A stretch of DNA of 64,000 nt from Riptortus pedestris (GCA_019009955.1 CM032230.1:9076001-9140000); one strand, 5' to 3'. Shown: positions 41,917-53,957, counted from the stretch's first letter. Notes: generated by a model from the sequence alone, not told the origin. A program made the numbers and translations.

Positions 41917-42310
41917 ATTTGTCTGTTACCGCTCTAGTGGTCGCATTTTTAGTGTTGTGGTGGTGGCGGGGGGAGTGCTAGAGGGGGAAATTTGAAAATT
42001 CTAAATATTTCCGTTATTATATGTCAGATTGAAAACTTTTATTTAATGTAAATGTCGTCATGGAATTTTTTTTCAATATCATGATTATTAACCGAGATAT
42101 TTGCATTTTTTTAGTTTTAGGCCTTCAGCAAATACCCTCTCTTGCTCATGTCATATTAACAATAAGGTGATATATTATGAAGCACATAATTAGAAGCCTA
42201 ATTGCCAAATATTGTTCTCATTGAACTTTTAGGCTTTGCGATAAACGCAAGTAGGTGACGCACTTGGAAAATCTGCTTAGCTAACGCGGCCCCCGCGTGA
42301 CGGACTTTTT
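41701..42310 (+). mobile_element. HINE, complete copy
   Basis: TAGCAGATTTCTCTTAAAAG palindrome, GTGTCCATCGATACTACC, TA array (41835-41892) turning into (GT)n (41893-41917), GTCTGTTACCGCTCTAGTGG, GGGGGGAGTGC, AAATCTGCTTAGCTAACGCG and CCCGCGTGACGGAC. A stray GAAATCTGCTAAATT (41806-41820) lies within the 5' block. Confidence 0.85.
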
Positions 42311-43020
42311 TAAGCTATATGTGGACTCGCACGCACTTTTTCTCCTCCTTTCAAATACAAATCTGGAATCCAACTAACACTCCAAAGTTCTGCATGTCCT
42401 CGCAGCTAGGCTAGTTTTACCGTTGGTAGAGATTTTTTTTTTTCTTTGACACAGTTCCCATCATCTGCTCCACCAGACATGAAGAGCATTATCCTGAGTT
42501 TGATGAGTCGCAGACAGCAGAAGATATCCTTCGAGTAGAAAGGAGGGCGGCTCAGATGAAAGGACAGACAGACATACCTGTTAGATTCGGCACGGCCTGG
42601 TCTCAGATCGTAAAACGAACGTGCGAACAGGCCCAGCCCTTCAACACGGCTTATACTAACTCTTTTTGCCTTCCTCGCCCTACTCACCAATGCAAATTGA
42701 CTCTTGACAAGAATGTTTCGACTGCGTCTCGTCCTTACAATATTTTATTCATCATACCCCGCCCTTGAGAAACCAATCACAAGTTCCTCACGAGAACAGT
42801 CATGGCTGTTCGTAACCAATTCCCTTTTTAGAGTCGGCATGCTCAGTCGAAAGCCCTTTAACTTTCGCCAATGTCTGTCCGACCAACGCTTACGGTCCTT
42901 CAAACTTTTTAACGAGCAGACGTCATTTTCTAAAGCATTGGTACGTATGGGCGCATTACCAATACCCACTATTAGAGAGCATCGTTGAGCACAACTTAGA
43001 AAACGTTTTTATTGTATTTT
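42311..43020. other. Unassigned, higher GC
   Basis: Overlapping 70-94-codon frames on both strands (42406-42690 -, 42704-42988 +) without known domains. Not called as genes. Confidence 0.3.
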
Positions 43021-43439
43021 TTATCAGATTTCCCTTACTTTTCCATATGTCCTTCGATCCTCCCTAGTAGATGTCATAATATTCGTTCGAAATTCAGTAT
43101 AAAAATATAACTTCGAAAGTAGATATTTAGGCGTTCCATGTAAAACTTAAGATTCAGTCCATGACGACAGAAATTTGCCAGGGCAATAGGAGAGATCTAC
43201 AAAAATACCGATGTACAGTATGGAAGGAATATACAAACCCACTTGCAAATGCAATAACACGCGAAAAATATACTCTCATTCAGACAAAACAAATGAGATT
43301 ATTAACTAAGAGTTATATATTGAGCGGACCTCATTTTCATAATCTTCTAGGTAGAATCGGTGAACATTCTTCGATGAAGATCTTTAGCCATCCACGAGAG
43401 AGATTCGTGGGATTAGTAATAACTCTTTTTACATAGCGA
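43021..43439. repeat. HINE end fragments, facing each other
   Basis: Plus: ATCAGATTTCCCTTAC and ATCCTCCCTAGTAGATGTC at 43023-43078. Minus: TGAGCGGACCTCATTTTC and TTCTAGGTAGAATCGGTG at 43321-43363. Confidence 0.55.
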
Positions 43440-43742
43440 GTGATCAATTCGGCGTACAACCCCCGCTATCCCAGGAGGACCTGGAATTGTTTCCGGAGGG
43501 TCTGTGGCCAGTTCACGCTGTCAGCCTGCTCGTGGACGGGATCTAAGAGAGTCATAATCGTTAGTCATCTCGAGGGGCAGTCACACGTACATATATACTG
43601 TTTAGACTCACGCTGCTTCATAAGGGATGCAACACTAGCGCGCTCTCCCTTGCCGGGAATTGAGCCTGAACTTATTTTAACCTTCAGCTATGTGGTAGTA
43701 GTGGTAGAGGTACCACGTCTAACCAACTCGGCCACCGGCGCA
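43440..43742 (-). repeat. Second tRNA-derived SINE type
   Basis: Minus strand from 43742: GCGCCGGTGGCCGAGTTGG contains a perfect box A (TGGCCGAGTTGG, 43734-43723). About 60 bp later GCTCAATTCC is a near box B. The spacing again suggests a Ser/Leu-type tRNA. The tRNA-unrelated body follows to about 43440. Only one copy in this window. The 123-codon plus frame over it is a shadow. Confidence 0.5.
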
Positions 43743-45593
43743 CACTGGAGCGATCCTTCAGTAATGTTGGACATTGGGGGAAAAAATAAAAGTTTTAACT
43801 TGGGATTTTGATTGTATTGTTAGTACCACATAAACCCTTTTCAATTCAGCAGATTGATTTTTAGCCATATTTTTTACATAATGCCTGGTTATAATTGCTA
43901 TGTTAAAAAAGCCTTGGCTTATTAAATTCGACGTGAACTCTTATTTCATTTTATAAATTATTGTTGCTTCCAGTACACATTAAGGGTATTATAACAAATC
44001 AAAAACTGGCGCAAAATGTTTTTAAAATTCCTCTAATTTTTTTTTTTTTTTACATCGATCTGAAAATAATTTTATTTTATTGAATTCGCAAATCGCTTGT
44101 ATTTGCTTGAAAAAAATACCACTTGGCATGCTTTTAGGAGTATATTGTCTTATTTACAACGTCGTCAGATCTTGCCTAAACTTGCCTATTCATTAAATAT
44201 TTTACTTTTAGTGTTAACACTTTCGGTGCGGAAGACGTATTATACCTCCCGCGGACCTTTCCCAACTACGTACGGTGTAAAACGCCTCCTCCTCTACGCA
44301 ATTAACACCGCCATTCACATTCGAAGAAATAGTTAAATACGTGTTTTTCTTGTCGAAATATTTTTACTGTCCTTTTAAAAAGGTCCAAGGTGTCATAAAG
44401 TGAACTCCGTTTGAAGTTAGCATTGTATTGATTAAAAGAATAAATTAATTTTTATTCTAGATATATTTTTGTTTACAATTTTAGTATTACGTTTGTGAAC
44501 TTCAATTTATTAAAAAAATAAAAATTTATAAAACATATGTTGATATTATGTGTCTACAAATCACAATTCTCTACTTAGTAAGCGATACATAATCTGTATG
44601 TACACATTTAAAATTCATCCTACCGTTATATCGCATCTGGCAAAATTGCTTAAAAAGTTGCCGATCAGGTAGTTCAATAGAGTATTGGATGTGCTTTAAA
44701 ATGAGACCAGAATCAATATTCTAGGACCAGTAGAAATGGAGAATGAATGTCCGGCTTATCCTATCACTTGCTACAGTGTGCGGCGCCCAGTAATTAATTC
44801 CTAGATATTAATAATTGTTATAAGTGTTAACTTCCATTCTCACAAAGAGCGTCTGTTATGCACGAATGCCACTAAATATTCCATTCTTACGTTTTTCTCC
44901 CTCTTAAATACTATACTTCAAGGTGAGTTCTTAAGTTGTAGCACTGTTATATATGTCTAGAAATATGAAAGGACATGCAAGAAAAGCCTCTCTTTTTACT
45001 TGTGCCCTCTAATGAGAGGACATATAAACACAGGAACCATGAGCCTCTGTTTACATGGGGCTACGTGTCAGAATATAAATATTTTAAGTTGTTAATGTAA
45101 GAACTAACAAGAGACCCGTGACATCATGTTTATTCAAAAGACTCTATGGTTCGGGTTGAACGCTGGCTCGTGAACGAGCATCAAGTTGTTCCTCCCGCTC
45201 TGTTTGACTTACTCCTTACTAATTATGAGTTGCATATTTCAAACAGACATATTCCTTGTGTGTCAATTGCAACTTCCTCCAGGAATAACTTCGCCCGTGT
45301 GCTGTCATGTCCTGTTTGGAATAAGAATAAGCATCTAATCAAGGCTCGTATATACTAATACAATGTGTCACTTGTCGGAGTAATTTGTCCTTAACGATAT
45401 GACAATTCGGAACGACGAAGACTTTATGTATAGAGTTTCATAACACCGTAAAAGAGGTAATGAATGGATCAGTCAAAGGAGCTTGAGGTATTTATCGCTT
45501 ATGGAGATGACATCAATTTCACGACGATTATTAAGTCATAATTAAAAGAAATTCAATTTATTATTTAAAATAACACTTCAAGAATTTATAAAT
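43743..45593. other. No supported feature
   Basis: AT-rich. Frames at 44097-44336 and 45146-45358 (+) have no recognisable motif. Confidence 0.4.
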
Positions 45594-46087
45594 GAAATAG
45601 TATATTTTTTGACCGAGACGAAGTCGAGGTCGTGAAAAGTTCGAGGGCCGGCAAAAGCACTTTGGCCCGAGGCACGAACGCTATTTTTCACCATACTACA
45701 ATAAATATTAATACGATATAACATTAATCAAAAACAAGATTTTCTTTTGGTTAAGTGTACCTCTTTGTTAGAAGGTTATCTTGTGGTTATGGGGACATGA
45801 TGAATGTTTAATGTATGGATTGTTTTACGTTATGTTATTATGTAAGTTAATAAAGAGAGATGAACATATGTGTGTTTCATTTAATACAACTGATATATTT
45901 CAAAATGCTAAAAAAAGTTATTTCGATTTATACGAGGAAAACAAACTAATATAATGTATATAATGAAATGAATGAATTAAAATAATAAACAGCTGATTTT
46001 GCGGCCCTAGGGCGGCGAAGTGTAGCTTTCGGGCCGCAAATCAGGTGTGTAAAACAGATGATTACATCGTAGTATGGTGAAAAAAGG
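45594..46087 (-). mobile_element. ORF-less copy of the 23796-24723 element
   Basis: Reverse complement of that element. It shares GGCCCGAGGCACGAACG, CACCATACTAC at both inner ends, CATGATGAATGTTTAATG and GCGGCCCTAGGGC. The ORF of the longer copy is missing, and the GC-rich terminal segment 24675-24710 is also absent. Confidence 0.85.
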
Positions 46088-46224
46088 GTTAACGGGAGGC
46101 CACTCATGATATACAGAAAAAATAATTACTTGTTCAAAGCCGTTTATCGCTATTCGCTGTTATTGCTATAGACTGATCACACTTGATTAGGCTATCTTAG
46201 TAATTCTGTTTCTTTTGTTTTCAG

Positions 46225-46935
46225 AAAAGTCCGTCACGCAGGGGCTGCATAAACTAAGCAGATTTCCCTTGTGAAGTTTACTAATTGATAAATCTACATA
46301 CTGCTAACACAACACCACCGTGAATAAATAAAAACGGTACTAAAAAATGTTTCAGTCAATTATATATCAGAATATAACATATTAATTTTATTGAGAACAA
46401 TTTACTATACCTAGTACAGTAATTAATAATGAGTCAGAACAATTGTTAAATCAATCAATCAAATTTTAGTAATCCAAGACCTTAAGACGAGGAGGGGGGG
46501 GGGCGACACCAGGGCATATTTGCATGTATCTCGAATCAAAAAGGTGTCATGAATAACATATTTGGTATCTAAGCTTCGACTAATGTGGTTTATTATATAA
46601 TAGAGTATTGTTTATGTAAAATAAGTTGAATTTTGGGGTTTTGCTGAACGCTGAAAAATGCAAAAATCTTGGTTAATACCCGTATTCAAGATAGCAAATA
46701 AATGTATATTACAATATTTTTAGTAAATTTAGTGTGCAATAAGATTGGTTTTATACAATTTTTCGATCCGACGTTTAGTAGCTGTGATATTTCGAATTTT
46801 CGGAAACCCCCCCCCTCCCAATGGTCCGACTTCATCCGTTAACGAACTTGATCTTTCTTTTTACATAAAACCATTAAATATCGAGTTTGGTAACGATTAA
46901 ATAATAATTGCGACCGCTAGAGAGGTAACAGACAA

Positions 46936-46980
<45 letters not shown>

Positions 46981-47010
46981 TGAGTCCGACCTCAATAGCT
47001 GATTTCCTAA
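46225..47010 (-). mobile_element. HINE, complete copy
   Basis: AAAAGTCCGTCACGCAGGGG, CTGCATAAACTAAGCAG, G run 46494, ATCTCGAATCAAAAAGG, C run 46807, GACCGCTAGAGAGGTAACAG, TA array 46937-46977 and TGAGTCCGACCTCAATAGC. The 5' block is shortened and the palindrome is cut after GATTTCC. Confidence 0.8.
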
Positions 47011-47179
47011 AATGAGTGAGTGTTCATTAACACCACTGACACCAGTAAAATGCAAATATCTCTGTTATTATTTAAGATAGAGAATAAATGTACATAGCAA
47101 TATTTATAGTACATTTAATTTGAAATAAGATTTATTTTATACACTTTTTCGGTACGACTATTAGTCAAGCAGATATTTT
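47011..47179 (-). repeat. HINE body piece between head-to-head copies
   Basis: ATGCAAATATCTCTGTTA, AGAATAAATGTACATAG and TTTGAAATAAGATTTA are minus-oriented body ending at about 47179. Confidence 0.6.
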
Positions 47180-47246
47180 ACATTTTCAAAATTTCTTCAA
47201 ATGTCCATCGATCCTACCCAGGAGATGACGAAAATGAGGTCCGTTC

Positions 47247-47318
<72 letters not shown>

Positions 47319-47777
47319 TTGTCCTGTTAACGCTCTACCGGTCACAATTTTTGTTTTATTGTTACTAAACTGGATAACGTTTTATGCAAAATTAGAGATC
47401 AAGTTCGTTAATGGCTTAAATCGGACCAGTGGAAGGGAGGGTTTAAAGGGGGGGATTTTTGAAAATTCAAAATATCTCCGTTATTATGCGTCGGATCGAA
47501 AAATTGTATAGAATAAATCTTATTGCAAATTAAATTTACTATAAATATTGTTCTATACATTTATTCTGTATCTTGAATATTAACCGAGATATTTGCATTT
47601 TTCTGTTTTCAGCTTCTGAGATGAGTTCGGCTAACTTCGGGTCTAGTCGTGAGTTTCCGTCAAGAGCTAGTTCGGGCCCTTCCCGTAACTGTTTGACTCT
47701 CTATTCTGAAATTTCTCTATTATAAAACTGCACTTGGGAAACCTGCTTAGTTTACGCAGCCCCTGCGTGACGGACTT
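47180..47777 (+). mobile_element. HINE lacking the 5' palindrome
   Basis: ATTTCTTCAAATGTCCATCG, CCCAGGAGATGACGAAAATG, TA array 47253-47311, TTAACGCTCTACCGGTC, body, GTCAAGAGCTAGTTCGGG, GAAACCTGCTTAGTTTACGC and CCCCTGCGTGACGGAC. Confidence 0.85.
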
Positions 47778-48249
47778 ATGTTATTCCAGCTTTGAATTCC
47801 TAGGATTGCTTCGGATAAAACAGCCAGGGACCCAGAACATCTGGGGTAATGGAGTTACCTCCTTTACTGCCTCTGGACAAACTTTTCTCTTACTGGAGTG
47901 GCCCATACACTTCTTTTCCGTTTGTTCGCCCGTGCCCGGTGTATGGACTGTATTGGCTGTGGTTCGTTGCTAACCCACCGACCACTCTCACAGGTAAATA
48001 ATAAGTGGGAAGGAGTCGGCCTTTTCCGCAAACCTTTTGATGCGGAAACTCACCAACTTGTCCGGCTTTCAGCCAAAACTCTTCCAAGAGAGGAACTCTC
48101 TTCTTTACAGCAACATGGGCTAAGTGGCTTGTCGTTGACAAATGTTTGTAGCCTTTGAGTAAAAATAAATAGTTCCCTTACTAAAAATGATTCAGAAATA
48201 CTTTTAATAAGACCAGGGAAAATATTTTATTTTGACCATCATTTTATGT
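47778..48249. other. Unassigned, open on both strands
   Basis: 86- and 83-codon frames overlap at 47890-48158, with a CTCTCACAGGTAAATAA stretch. I recognise no domain. Confidence 0.25.
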
Positions 48250-48490
48250 ACAAATTTTCCTTAAGGGAAATCAGCTATTGAGGTTGTCGCGTTTTTCGAT
48301 AACTTTCCTGAAATATTTTACCCAGGAAATAACAAAAGGTCCGTCACGCAGGGGCTGCGTAAACTAAGCAGATTTCCCACGTGAAGTTTTACAATAGAGA
48401 AATTTCACGAGAGCCGAGCCAGTCAAAGAAACGGCCGAACTAGCTTTTGGCGGGAAAGTAACTCTCGTACGTTAGGCTCCGAGATTAAAT
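48250..48490. mobile_element. HINE 5' fragment (+) invaded by an HINE 3' fragment (-)
   Basis: 48250-48333 is a plus 5' block (TTTCCTTAAGGGAAATCAGC, TTACCCAGGAAATAAC). At its AAAA the minus element begins (AAAAGGTCCGTCACGCAGG, GCAGATTTCCCACGTGAAG, CTAGCTTTTGGCGGGAAAG) and is truncated near 48490. Confidence 0.75.
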
Positions 48491-49725
48491 TAAAAACAAT
48501 TCAATCTCAAAAAAACAACAAGAACACAAAAGATGGACTTACCGTTAATGATAGCAGCGCTCTGAACACTTATTACACCAACACTAAATAGTACCACAGA
48601 ATATCTTTTATTTGTAAGACTTAATAGTGCTGTGAATATTAAGTAAACAAATAAAGGGCAAGTCAAATGGTAAGAACCTTCCTGATAGCAAACAGTCTGA
48701 GTTGTAAACAATCAGGTTAGCCAGCTTTTACCGGAAATAAAAGCAATTACGGAAATATATTTGAATTATAAATTTTATTCATAACTATTTATTATATCTA
48801 GTACTGTAATTAATAATAAACCAGAATAATTTGAATCACAACCATTCCAAATTTAGGAATCCGGGAAGAAAATAGAAAGGGGGGGGGCAAAATACGATTC
48901 AGACGGTTATGAGTTTTCCACATGATTAAGGAACAAGCAGGTTAGCCAGCGAAGGTTTACAATAGATAAATATACATACAGGTAACACTTCCGTGAATAT
49001 TAGTGAATAATTGCAAACGGCAATGAGAAATCTTTCAGTGAATTTACAATATAAGTTAATAGTCCTTACAACGTAATACGGCTGGATTGTAAACAAACAG
49101 GTTAGCCAACCTTGTAGCGCAGTAACAATAGACAGACCGGAAAAACAAACAATTAAAGAAATATATCTGAATATAAAATATTAATTTTATTCGGAAACTA
49201 TTTACTATAGTTAGTGGAGTAATTTGAAATGAATCAAAATAATTTCTATCTCAATCACTCACATTTTTGTAGTCCAAGAAAAAAAAGGGGGGGGGGGTTC
49301 AACAGAACGTATTTGTTTGTACCTCGTAAAATAAAGCTTTGTTGAAAACAGTATTTTGTATTTAACCTAATAATGAGGTGGTTCATGAGATATCAGCTTA
49401 TTATTAATATGTCCCTAGTAGGAGTAGGGGTTTACTGAAAGCGGAACTCATTACAAAAAATACAAATATCTCGGTTAATACTCATTATACCGAAAATATG
49501 TATAGAACAATATGTATAGTAAATGTAATTTCCAATAAGATTGATTCTATACATTATTTCGATCCGACGTATAGTAACGGAGATATTTCGAATTTTCGAA
49601 AATCCTCCCCTCTAACCCCGTCCGATTTCAGCCGTTAACGAACTTGATCTTTCTTTTTACATAAAACGACTAAATTTCGAGTTTCGTAACGATCAAACAA
49701 AAATGGCGACCGCTAGAGCGGTAAC

Positions 49726-49785
<60 letters not shown>

Positions 49786-49800
49786 TTTTGAACGGACCTC
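48491..49800 (-). mobile_element. HINE body segments with internal duplication, ending at a TA array
   Basis: AGCAATTACGGAAATATATT at 48740 and AACAATTAAAGAAATATATC at about 49157 start two similar stretches, each with TTTTATTC..AACTATTTA and a G run (48881, 49287). Then CGGAGATATTTCGAATTTTC, GCGACCGCTAGAGCGGTAAC, TA array 49727-49782 and CAGTTTTGAACGGACC, where it stops. The 3' end is replaced by unrelated sequence at 48491-48690. Confidence 0.65.
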
Positions 49801-50076
49801 ATTTCAAGAGGTTGGCTGACGTGATTGAATATAATTCAAACGCTGATTGTTGTGGATTTTATTAAAATGTAAATTGACTGAAAAATGTCTCATTACCGTT
49901 TGTATTTATTCACTTAATATTCAGGGTGGTGTTGTGTTGCCAGTATGAAGATTTATTAATTGTAAAACATCACCTAGGAAATCTACTTAATAAACGCAGC
50001 CACTGCATGGCGGAGATTTTTCTTTTCATTTTCTGCTTTCAGTAAATTGCCCTTCCTACTTATAGGATTTTATTTT
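49801..50076 (+). mobile_element. HINE 3' part (+), host of the next copy
   Basis: GAGGTTGGCTGACGTG, TCACTTAATATTCAGGGTGG, GGAAATCTACTTAATAAACG and CAGCCACTGCATGGCGG, then CTTTCAGTAAATTGCCC of a second host. Confidence 0.6.
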
Positions 50077-50656
50077 AAAAAGTCACGCAGGGGCTGCGTA
50101 AACTAAGCAGATTTCCCCCGTGAAGTTTTACAATTGAGAAATTTCCCGAGAGCCAAGCACTTAATGAAACGGCCGAACTAGCTTTTGGCGGGAAAGACAC
50201 TTCGTCCGTTAGCCGCCCAGGATTTAATAAAAATGCAAATATCTTGGTTAATATTCAAGATAGAGAATAAATGTATATAACAATATTTTTAATAAATTGA
50301 ATTTGTAATAAGATTGACTTTGTACAATTTTTCGATCCGACGAATAGTAACGGAGATATTTCGAATTTTCGATAACCCTCCCCTTTAAACACCCCCCCCT
50401 CCCTCAGGTGCGTTTTCAGCCGTTAACGAACTTGATCTTTCTTTTTACATAATACGACTAAATATTGAGTTTGGTAACGATCAAACAAATATTGCGACCG
50501 CTAGAGTGGTAACAGACAAATATATATATACAGTTTTGAACGGACCACATTTTCGTCATCTACTAGGTAGGATCGATGGACATTTGAAGAAAAATTTTGA
50601 AAATTCCGTCATGAGTACATCCTCAATAGGTGATTTCCCTTAAGGGAAATCTGCTA
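50077..50656 (-). mobile_element. HINE, complete copy, minimal TA core
   Basis: AAAAAGTCACGCAGGGGCTG (CCGT lost), GCAGATTTCCCCCGTGAAG, C run, CGTTAACGAACTTGATC, ACAAATATATATATACAG (core of 5 TA), GGATCGATGGACATTTGAAG, palindrome and CTGCTA. Confidence 0.9.
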
Positions 50657-50743
50657 AAATTAAAGGGAGGACAGATACATAGTGAGTTATACAACCATGT
50701 GGGAAATATGCTTAGTTTACGCACTCCCTGAATGACGTAATTT
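50657..50743 (+). mobile_element. HINE 3' remnant
   Basis: AGTGAGTTATACAACCATGT, GGGAAATATGCTTAGTTTAC and GCACTCCCTGAATGACG. Confidence 0.6.
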
Positions 50744-51317
50744 TAGAAGATTTCCCGTAAGGGAAATCAGCTATTGAGGTTGCTCTCATGGCGCGATTTT
50801 CGAACAGTTTCTTCAAATGTACATAGATCCTACCCAGCAGATGACGAAACTGTTTACGCTTTAGCGGTCGCAATTTTTGTTTGATCGTTACCAAACTCGA
50901 TATTTAATCGTTTTATATAAAAAGAAAGATCAAGTTCGTTAGTGGCTGAAATCGGACCAGTGGGATGAGGGGGGGGATTTAGTGGGGAGATTTTTGAAAA
51001 TTCGAAATATCTCCGTTATTATGCGTCGGATCGAAAAATTGTATCAAACTTATTGCAAATTTAATTTACTATATATATTGTTCTATACATTTATTCCCTG
51101 TCTTGAAGATTAACCGAGATATTTGTATTTGTATTGAGTGTATATTCAGGATTTTCCGCCGAAAGGTAGTTCGGCCGTTTCCGAAAATATTCGTCGCTCG
51201 TGAATTGGTTTACAGATTCGTCCCTACTACTTTTATTAGTAGGCAGATTTTTCTATTGTAAAACTTCACGTGTGAATTCTGCTTAATTTACGCAGCCCCT
51301 GCGTGACGGACTTTTTT
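50744..51317 (+). mobile_element. HINE, complete copy with TA core deleted
   Basis: AGAAGATTTCCCGTAAGGG, TACATAGATCCTACCCAGC, GATGACGAAACTGTTTACGC bridges the lost core; body; GCCGAAAGGTAGTTCGG; CTTCACGTGTGAATTCTGC; CCCCTGCGTGACGGAC. Confidence 0.88.
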
Positions 51318-52130
51318 ATCTGGGATATATATACATACTCATCAACTGTAATATGAGAAGAGAGACAAGTAAGAGTACATGGAGCTTATTTGTTCCGGAA
51401 GAAAGTTCAAATTTGAATTCTATGGGCCATAAAGATGGCGATATGGTTCTCCAGTCCTGGAACAGGTGTCCAGGATAAACTTCGCCGACGTGGGCTAAGT
51501 CCTTTCCTTTCCTGGAGACCACATGGACAAACTTGTCCCGCTCTTTAAATACACTTATTGTAATTTTCCGGTTTAGCAGATTTCTTTTATAAGGGAACTC
51601 AGCTATTGAGGTTGTACTCATGGCGTGCGTTTCGAGCTATTTATCTCTTAACGCTCTAGTGGTCGCACTTGAAAGAATGATGATTATATTTTTGTGTGTC
51701 ATTATTAGTAATTCTGTTTTTTAATCTTGTTTGTAAATAGAAGTTTATTTTTATTCCTCTTAGCGTTCCTTTTTCTTTTTGGTCTCCTGCGTCACATACT
51801 CATGACGAGATCTTGGCAAAATTGCTTCAAATATCCTTCAAAACCAACCTAGTGCATTACAAAAATTAAATCCTATCAAATTAAGCGGTCGTATGGTGTT
51901 TCCAAATTCAACATTTAAGAGTATTACGTAAAACGAAAGACATGACAGCTGGATAGGAAGATTTGTGAGAGGGGTGGTATATGACGAAAATCAAAGTTCA
52001 AAATATCTTTGTTTTAAGACATGGACCGAATAATGCAATGTAATCGATCTTATTTTGAATTCAATTACCACAAATTCATTAACATTAAGCCAATATATCA
52101 CAAAGTTTCTTATTTCAAGCTAAATTAGCA
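51318..52130 (+). repeat. HINE fragments and unassigned sequence
   Basis: 51574-51670: TTTAGCAGATTTCTTTTATA, TTGAGGTTGTACTCATGG, CTCTAGTGGTCGCAC. 51795-52040: ACTCATGACGAGATCTTGG, ATATCCTTCAAAACCAACC, GGATAGGAAGATTTGTGAG. 51318-51573 has no match. Confidence 0.5.
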
Positions 52131-52690
52131 TAATTTTTGTTACTGTACCTCGCATTTTCCTGTATTTCAGTGACATATATTTTGCGCATTTGTATATTAT
52201 CAGCTCATTTTCTGGAATCAAGGTCCTGCTGGCATTGCGGTCAATTGATTAGATAGTATTTTTAAAGTCTATTTGTAGATATGATATCGTGGTTTGGCTG
52301 CATCATACGGCATTATCTTACTAAAGCAAGATGATTATACCAATCTCCAGGGTCGAGGCATATCAACAAGGAATGCTGAGATTTATTTCCTTCGAATTGA
52401 TACGTCTAATAGTTACAACATAAATGCTAATTTTATAAATATTTTGAATATTATTTCTATGCGAAAGAAAGAATTTTGACCCCCCCCCCCTATTTCTTGT
52501 CCGATTTCAGTCATTAACTAATCTAAGCCTAGAGTACAATGATACAAAGAGTATGGTACAAATCAAATTAAAATGTTCAAATCAAGCATGGAATATCTTA
52601 ATTGATGACGTAATCACGATACTTATTTGTATGTATCACACATTGATGTCAATAAAGATTGCAATGAGATTGTCAATGAAGAAAATATTT
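52131..52690. other. Mostly unassigned; HINE C run at 52480-52520
   Basis: GACCCCCCCCCC then TTGTCCGATTTCAGTCATTA is a minus HINE body scrap. Frames at 52294-52479 and 52627-52818 have no motif. Confidence 0.35.
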
Positions 52691-52694
52691 TTTC

Positions 52695-53425
52695 TCAGGT
52701 AAATAAAACCGCGTCGTTCCTTCACTGTTCTTTATTCGTTGCGACAGAGCGCTTTCAGAGCATATGTTCCATCGTCAGTGCCCTGCTGGCAAACAATTAC
52801 CATAAAAACGTTGTATAATATGTCGTTTAATTTAAAAAATAAAGAAAATATATGTACATGTCGATGGTCAAGAATTAGAGTTAAAACATACAACTTTAAA
52901 AAATTTTAAATTAGTGTCCCAGTGAATATTAACAGAAATAAGAAAACTATTTTTACAGATTAAAATTAAAAACTTGCCAGTAGAATATATGCACAATTTC
53001 AATAAATAATTAAAATAAATAAATGAATATTAACAGTTAAGTGGTCTAGAATAGAATAAATAGTAAAAAGCGAATAATCAAATTAAAATTAAAAAACCAA
53101 ATATGAAGGAACAACCACCGGAGGAGCTACAGAAAGCAAGACATACAAAAAACGTAAAAGAAGAAAGATAGGCAGCGAGACAATGACTAACCTCTTCACA
53201 AAGATGTATGTTTTTTAAAGACAACTTCAAACATACAAATGTTTTAACTCTAATTCTTGACCATCGTACATATAATTTCTTTATTTCTTAAATTAAATGA
53301 CATATTATATAACGTTTTTATGGTATTTGTTTGCCAGCAGGGCACTGATGATGGAGGGTATGATCTGAAAGCGCTCTGACGCAACGAATAAAGAACAGTG
53401 AAGGAACGAGGCGTTTTTTCTCACC
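52695..53425. repeat. Long inverted repeat: arms about 210 bp, spacer about 300 bp
   Basis: Arm 1 (52700-52908) and arm 2 (53217-53422, inverted) share CGTTCCTTCACTGTTC, TTTATTCGTTGCG, CAGAGCGCTTTCAGA, CAGTGCCCTGCTGGCAAAC, ATAAAAACGTT.TATAATATG and TGGTCAAGAATTAGAG, about 90 percent identical by eye. Arm 2 read forward has CACTGATGATGG..CTGAAAGCGC..AATAAAG, like the tails at 20932 and 22109. Either two tail-to-tail retroelement ends or a foldback element. Confidence 0.75.
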
Positions 53426-53489
53426 TGAGATAATAATTCCTTCACCACCCAGCACCTCCAAAATGGATACAATATTTTTTATTTAAGCA

Positions 53490-53761
53490 TTGAATCAAGT
53501 GGTTCTTGATACAACAACATATTGTTATTATGCTTCGAGTAAGAGAAGGAGTGGGAAACTAAATATTTCGGTTAATATGCGTGATACAGAAAATATGCGC
53601 AGAACAACGTACATAGAGATTAAATTTTCATTAAGAATGCCTTTATACAATTTTTTGATCCGACCTATAATAACAAAGATACATAGAATTTTCAAAATTC
53701 GCCCCCAAAACCCTCCCCTGCTCCAGCTTGTCCGATTTCAGCGATTAACTAACTTGATCTC
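53490..53761 (-). mobile_element. HINE body, left of the LINE insertion
   Basis: ATATTTCGGTTAATATGCG, TGATACAGAAAATATGCGC, CTTTATACAATTTTTTGATC, CTTGTCCGATTTCAGCG and TAACTTGATCTC. Confidence 0.7.
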
Positions 53762-53957
53762 AAAGTCAAGGACTGACAACCCTATATGCAAATACCGCAA
53801 CAAACACCTTATGATAAAACACATACTGACAGGCTGCATCCAACGAGAAAACTTTCGCATTCCCCATGATATGACAGAACTATTAACTGGCAGCTGCCCA
53901 TATATTCCACAAATACTAACATATCTAAAACACATCAACATTTACAAAAACATGTAA
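53762..53957 (+). pseudogene. Jockey-like ORF2 C-terminus
   Basis: Reads KSRTDNPICKYRNKHLMIKH, ILTGCIQRENFRIPHDMTEL and LLTGSCPYIPQILTYLKHIN, ending IYKNM. The C-x(n)-H-I-L-x-x-C motif followed by R and a final L-K-x-x-x-I-Y-K is typical of the last part of jockey-clade ORF2 (after the reverse transcriptase). The frame is intact to the stop, but the upstream domains are missing by 5' truncation. The open frame extends back to 53490 only through unrelated HINE sequence. Inactive. Confidence 0.7.

Noticed and set aside
43440..43811. 123-codon plus frame
   Set aside because: It lies antisense across a tRNA-derived SINE with perfect box A.
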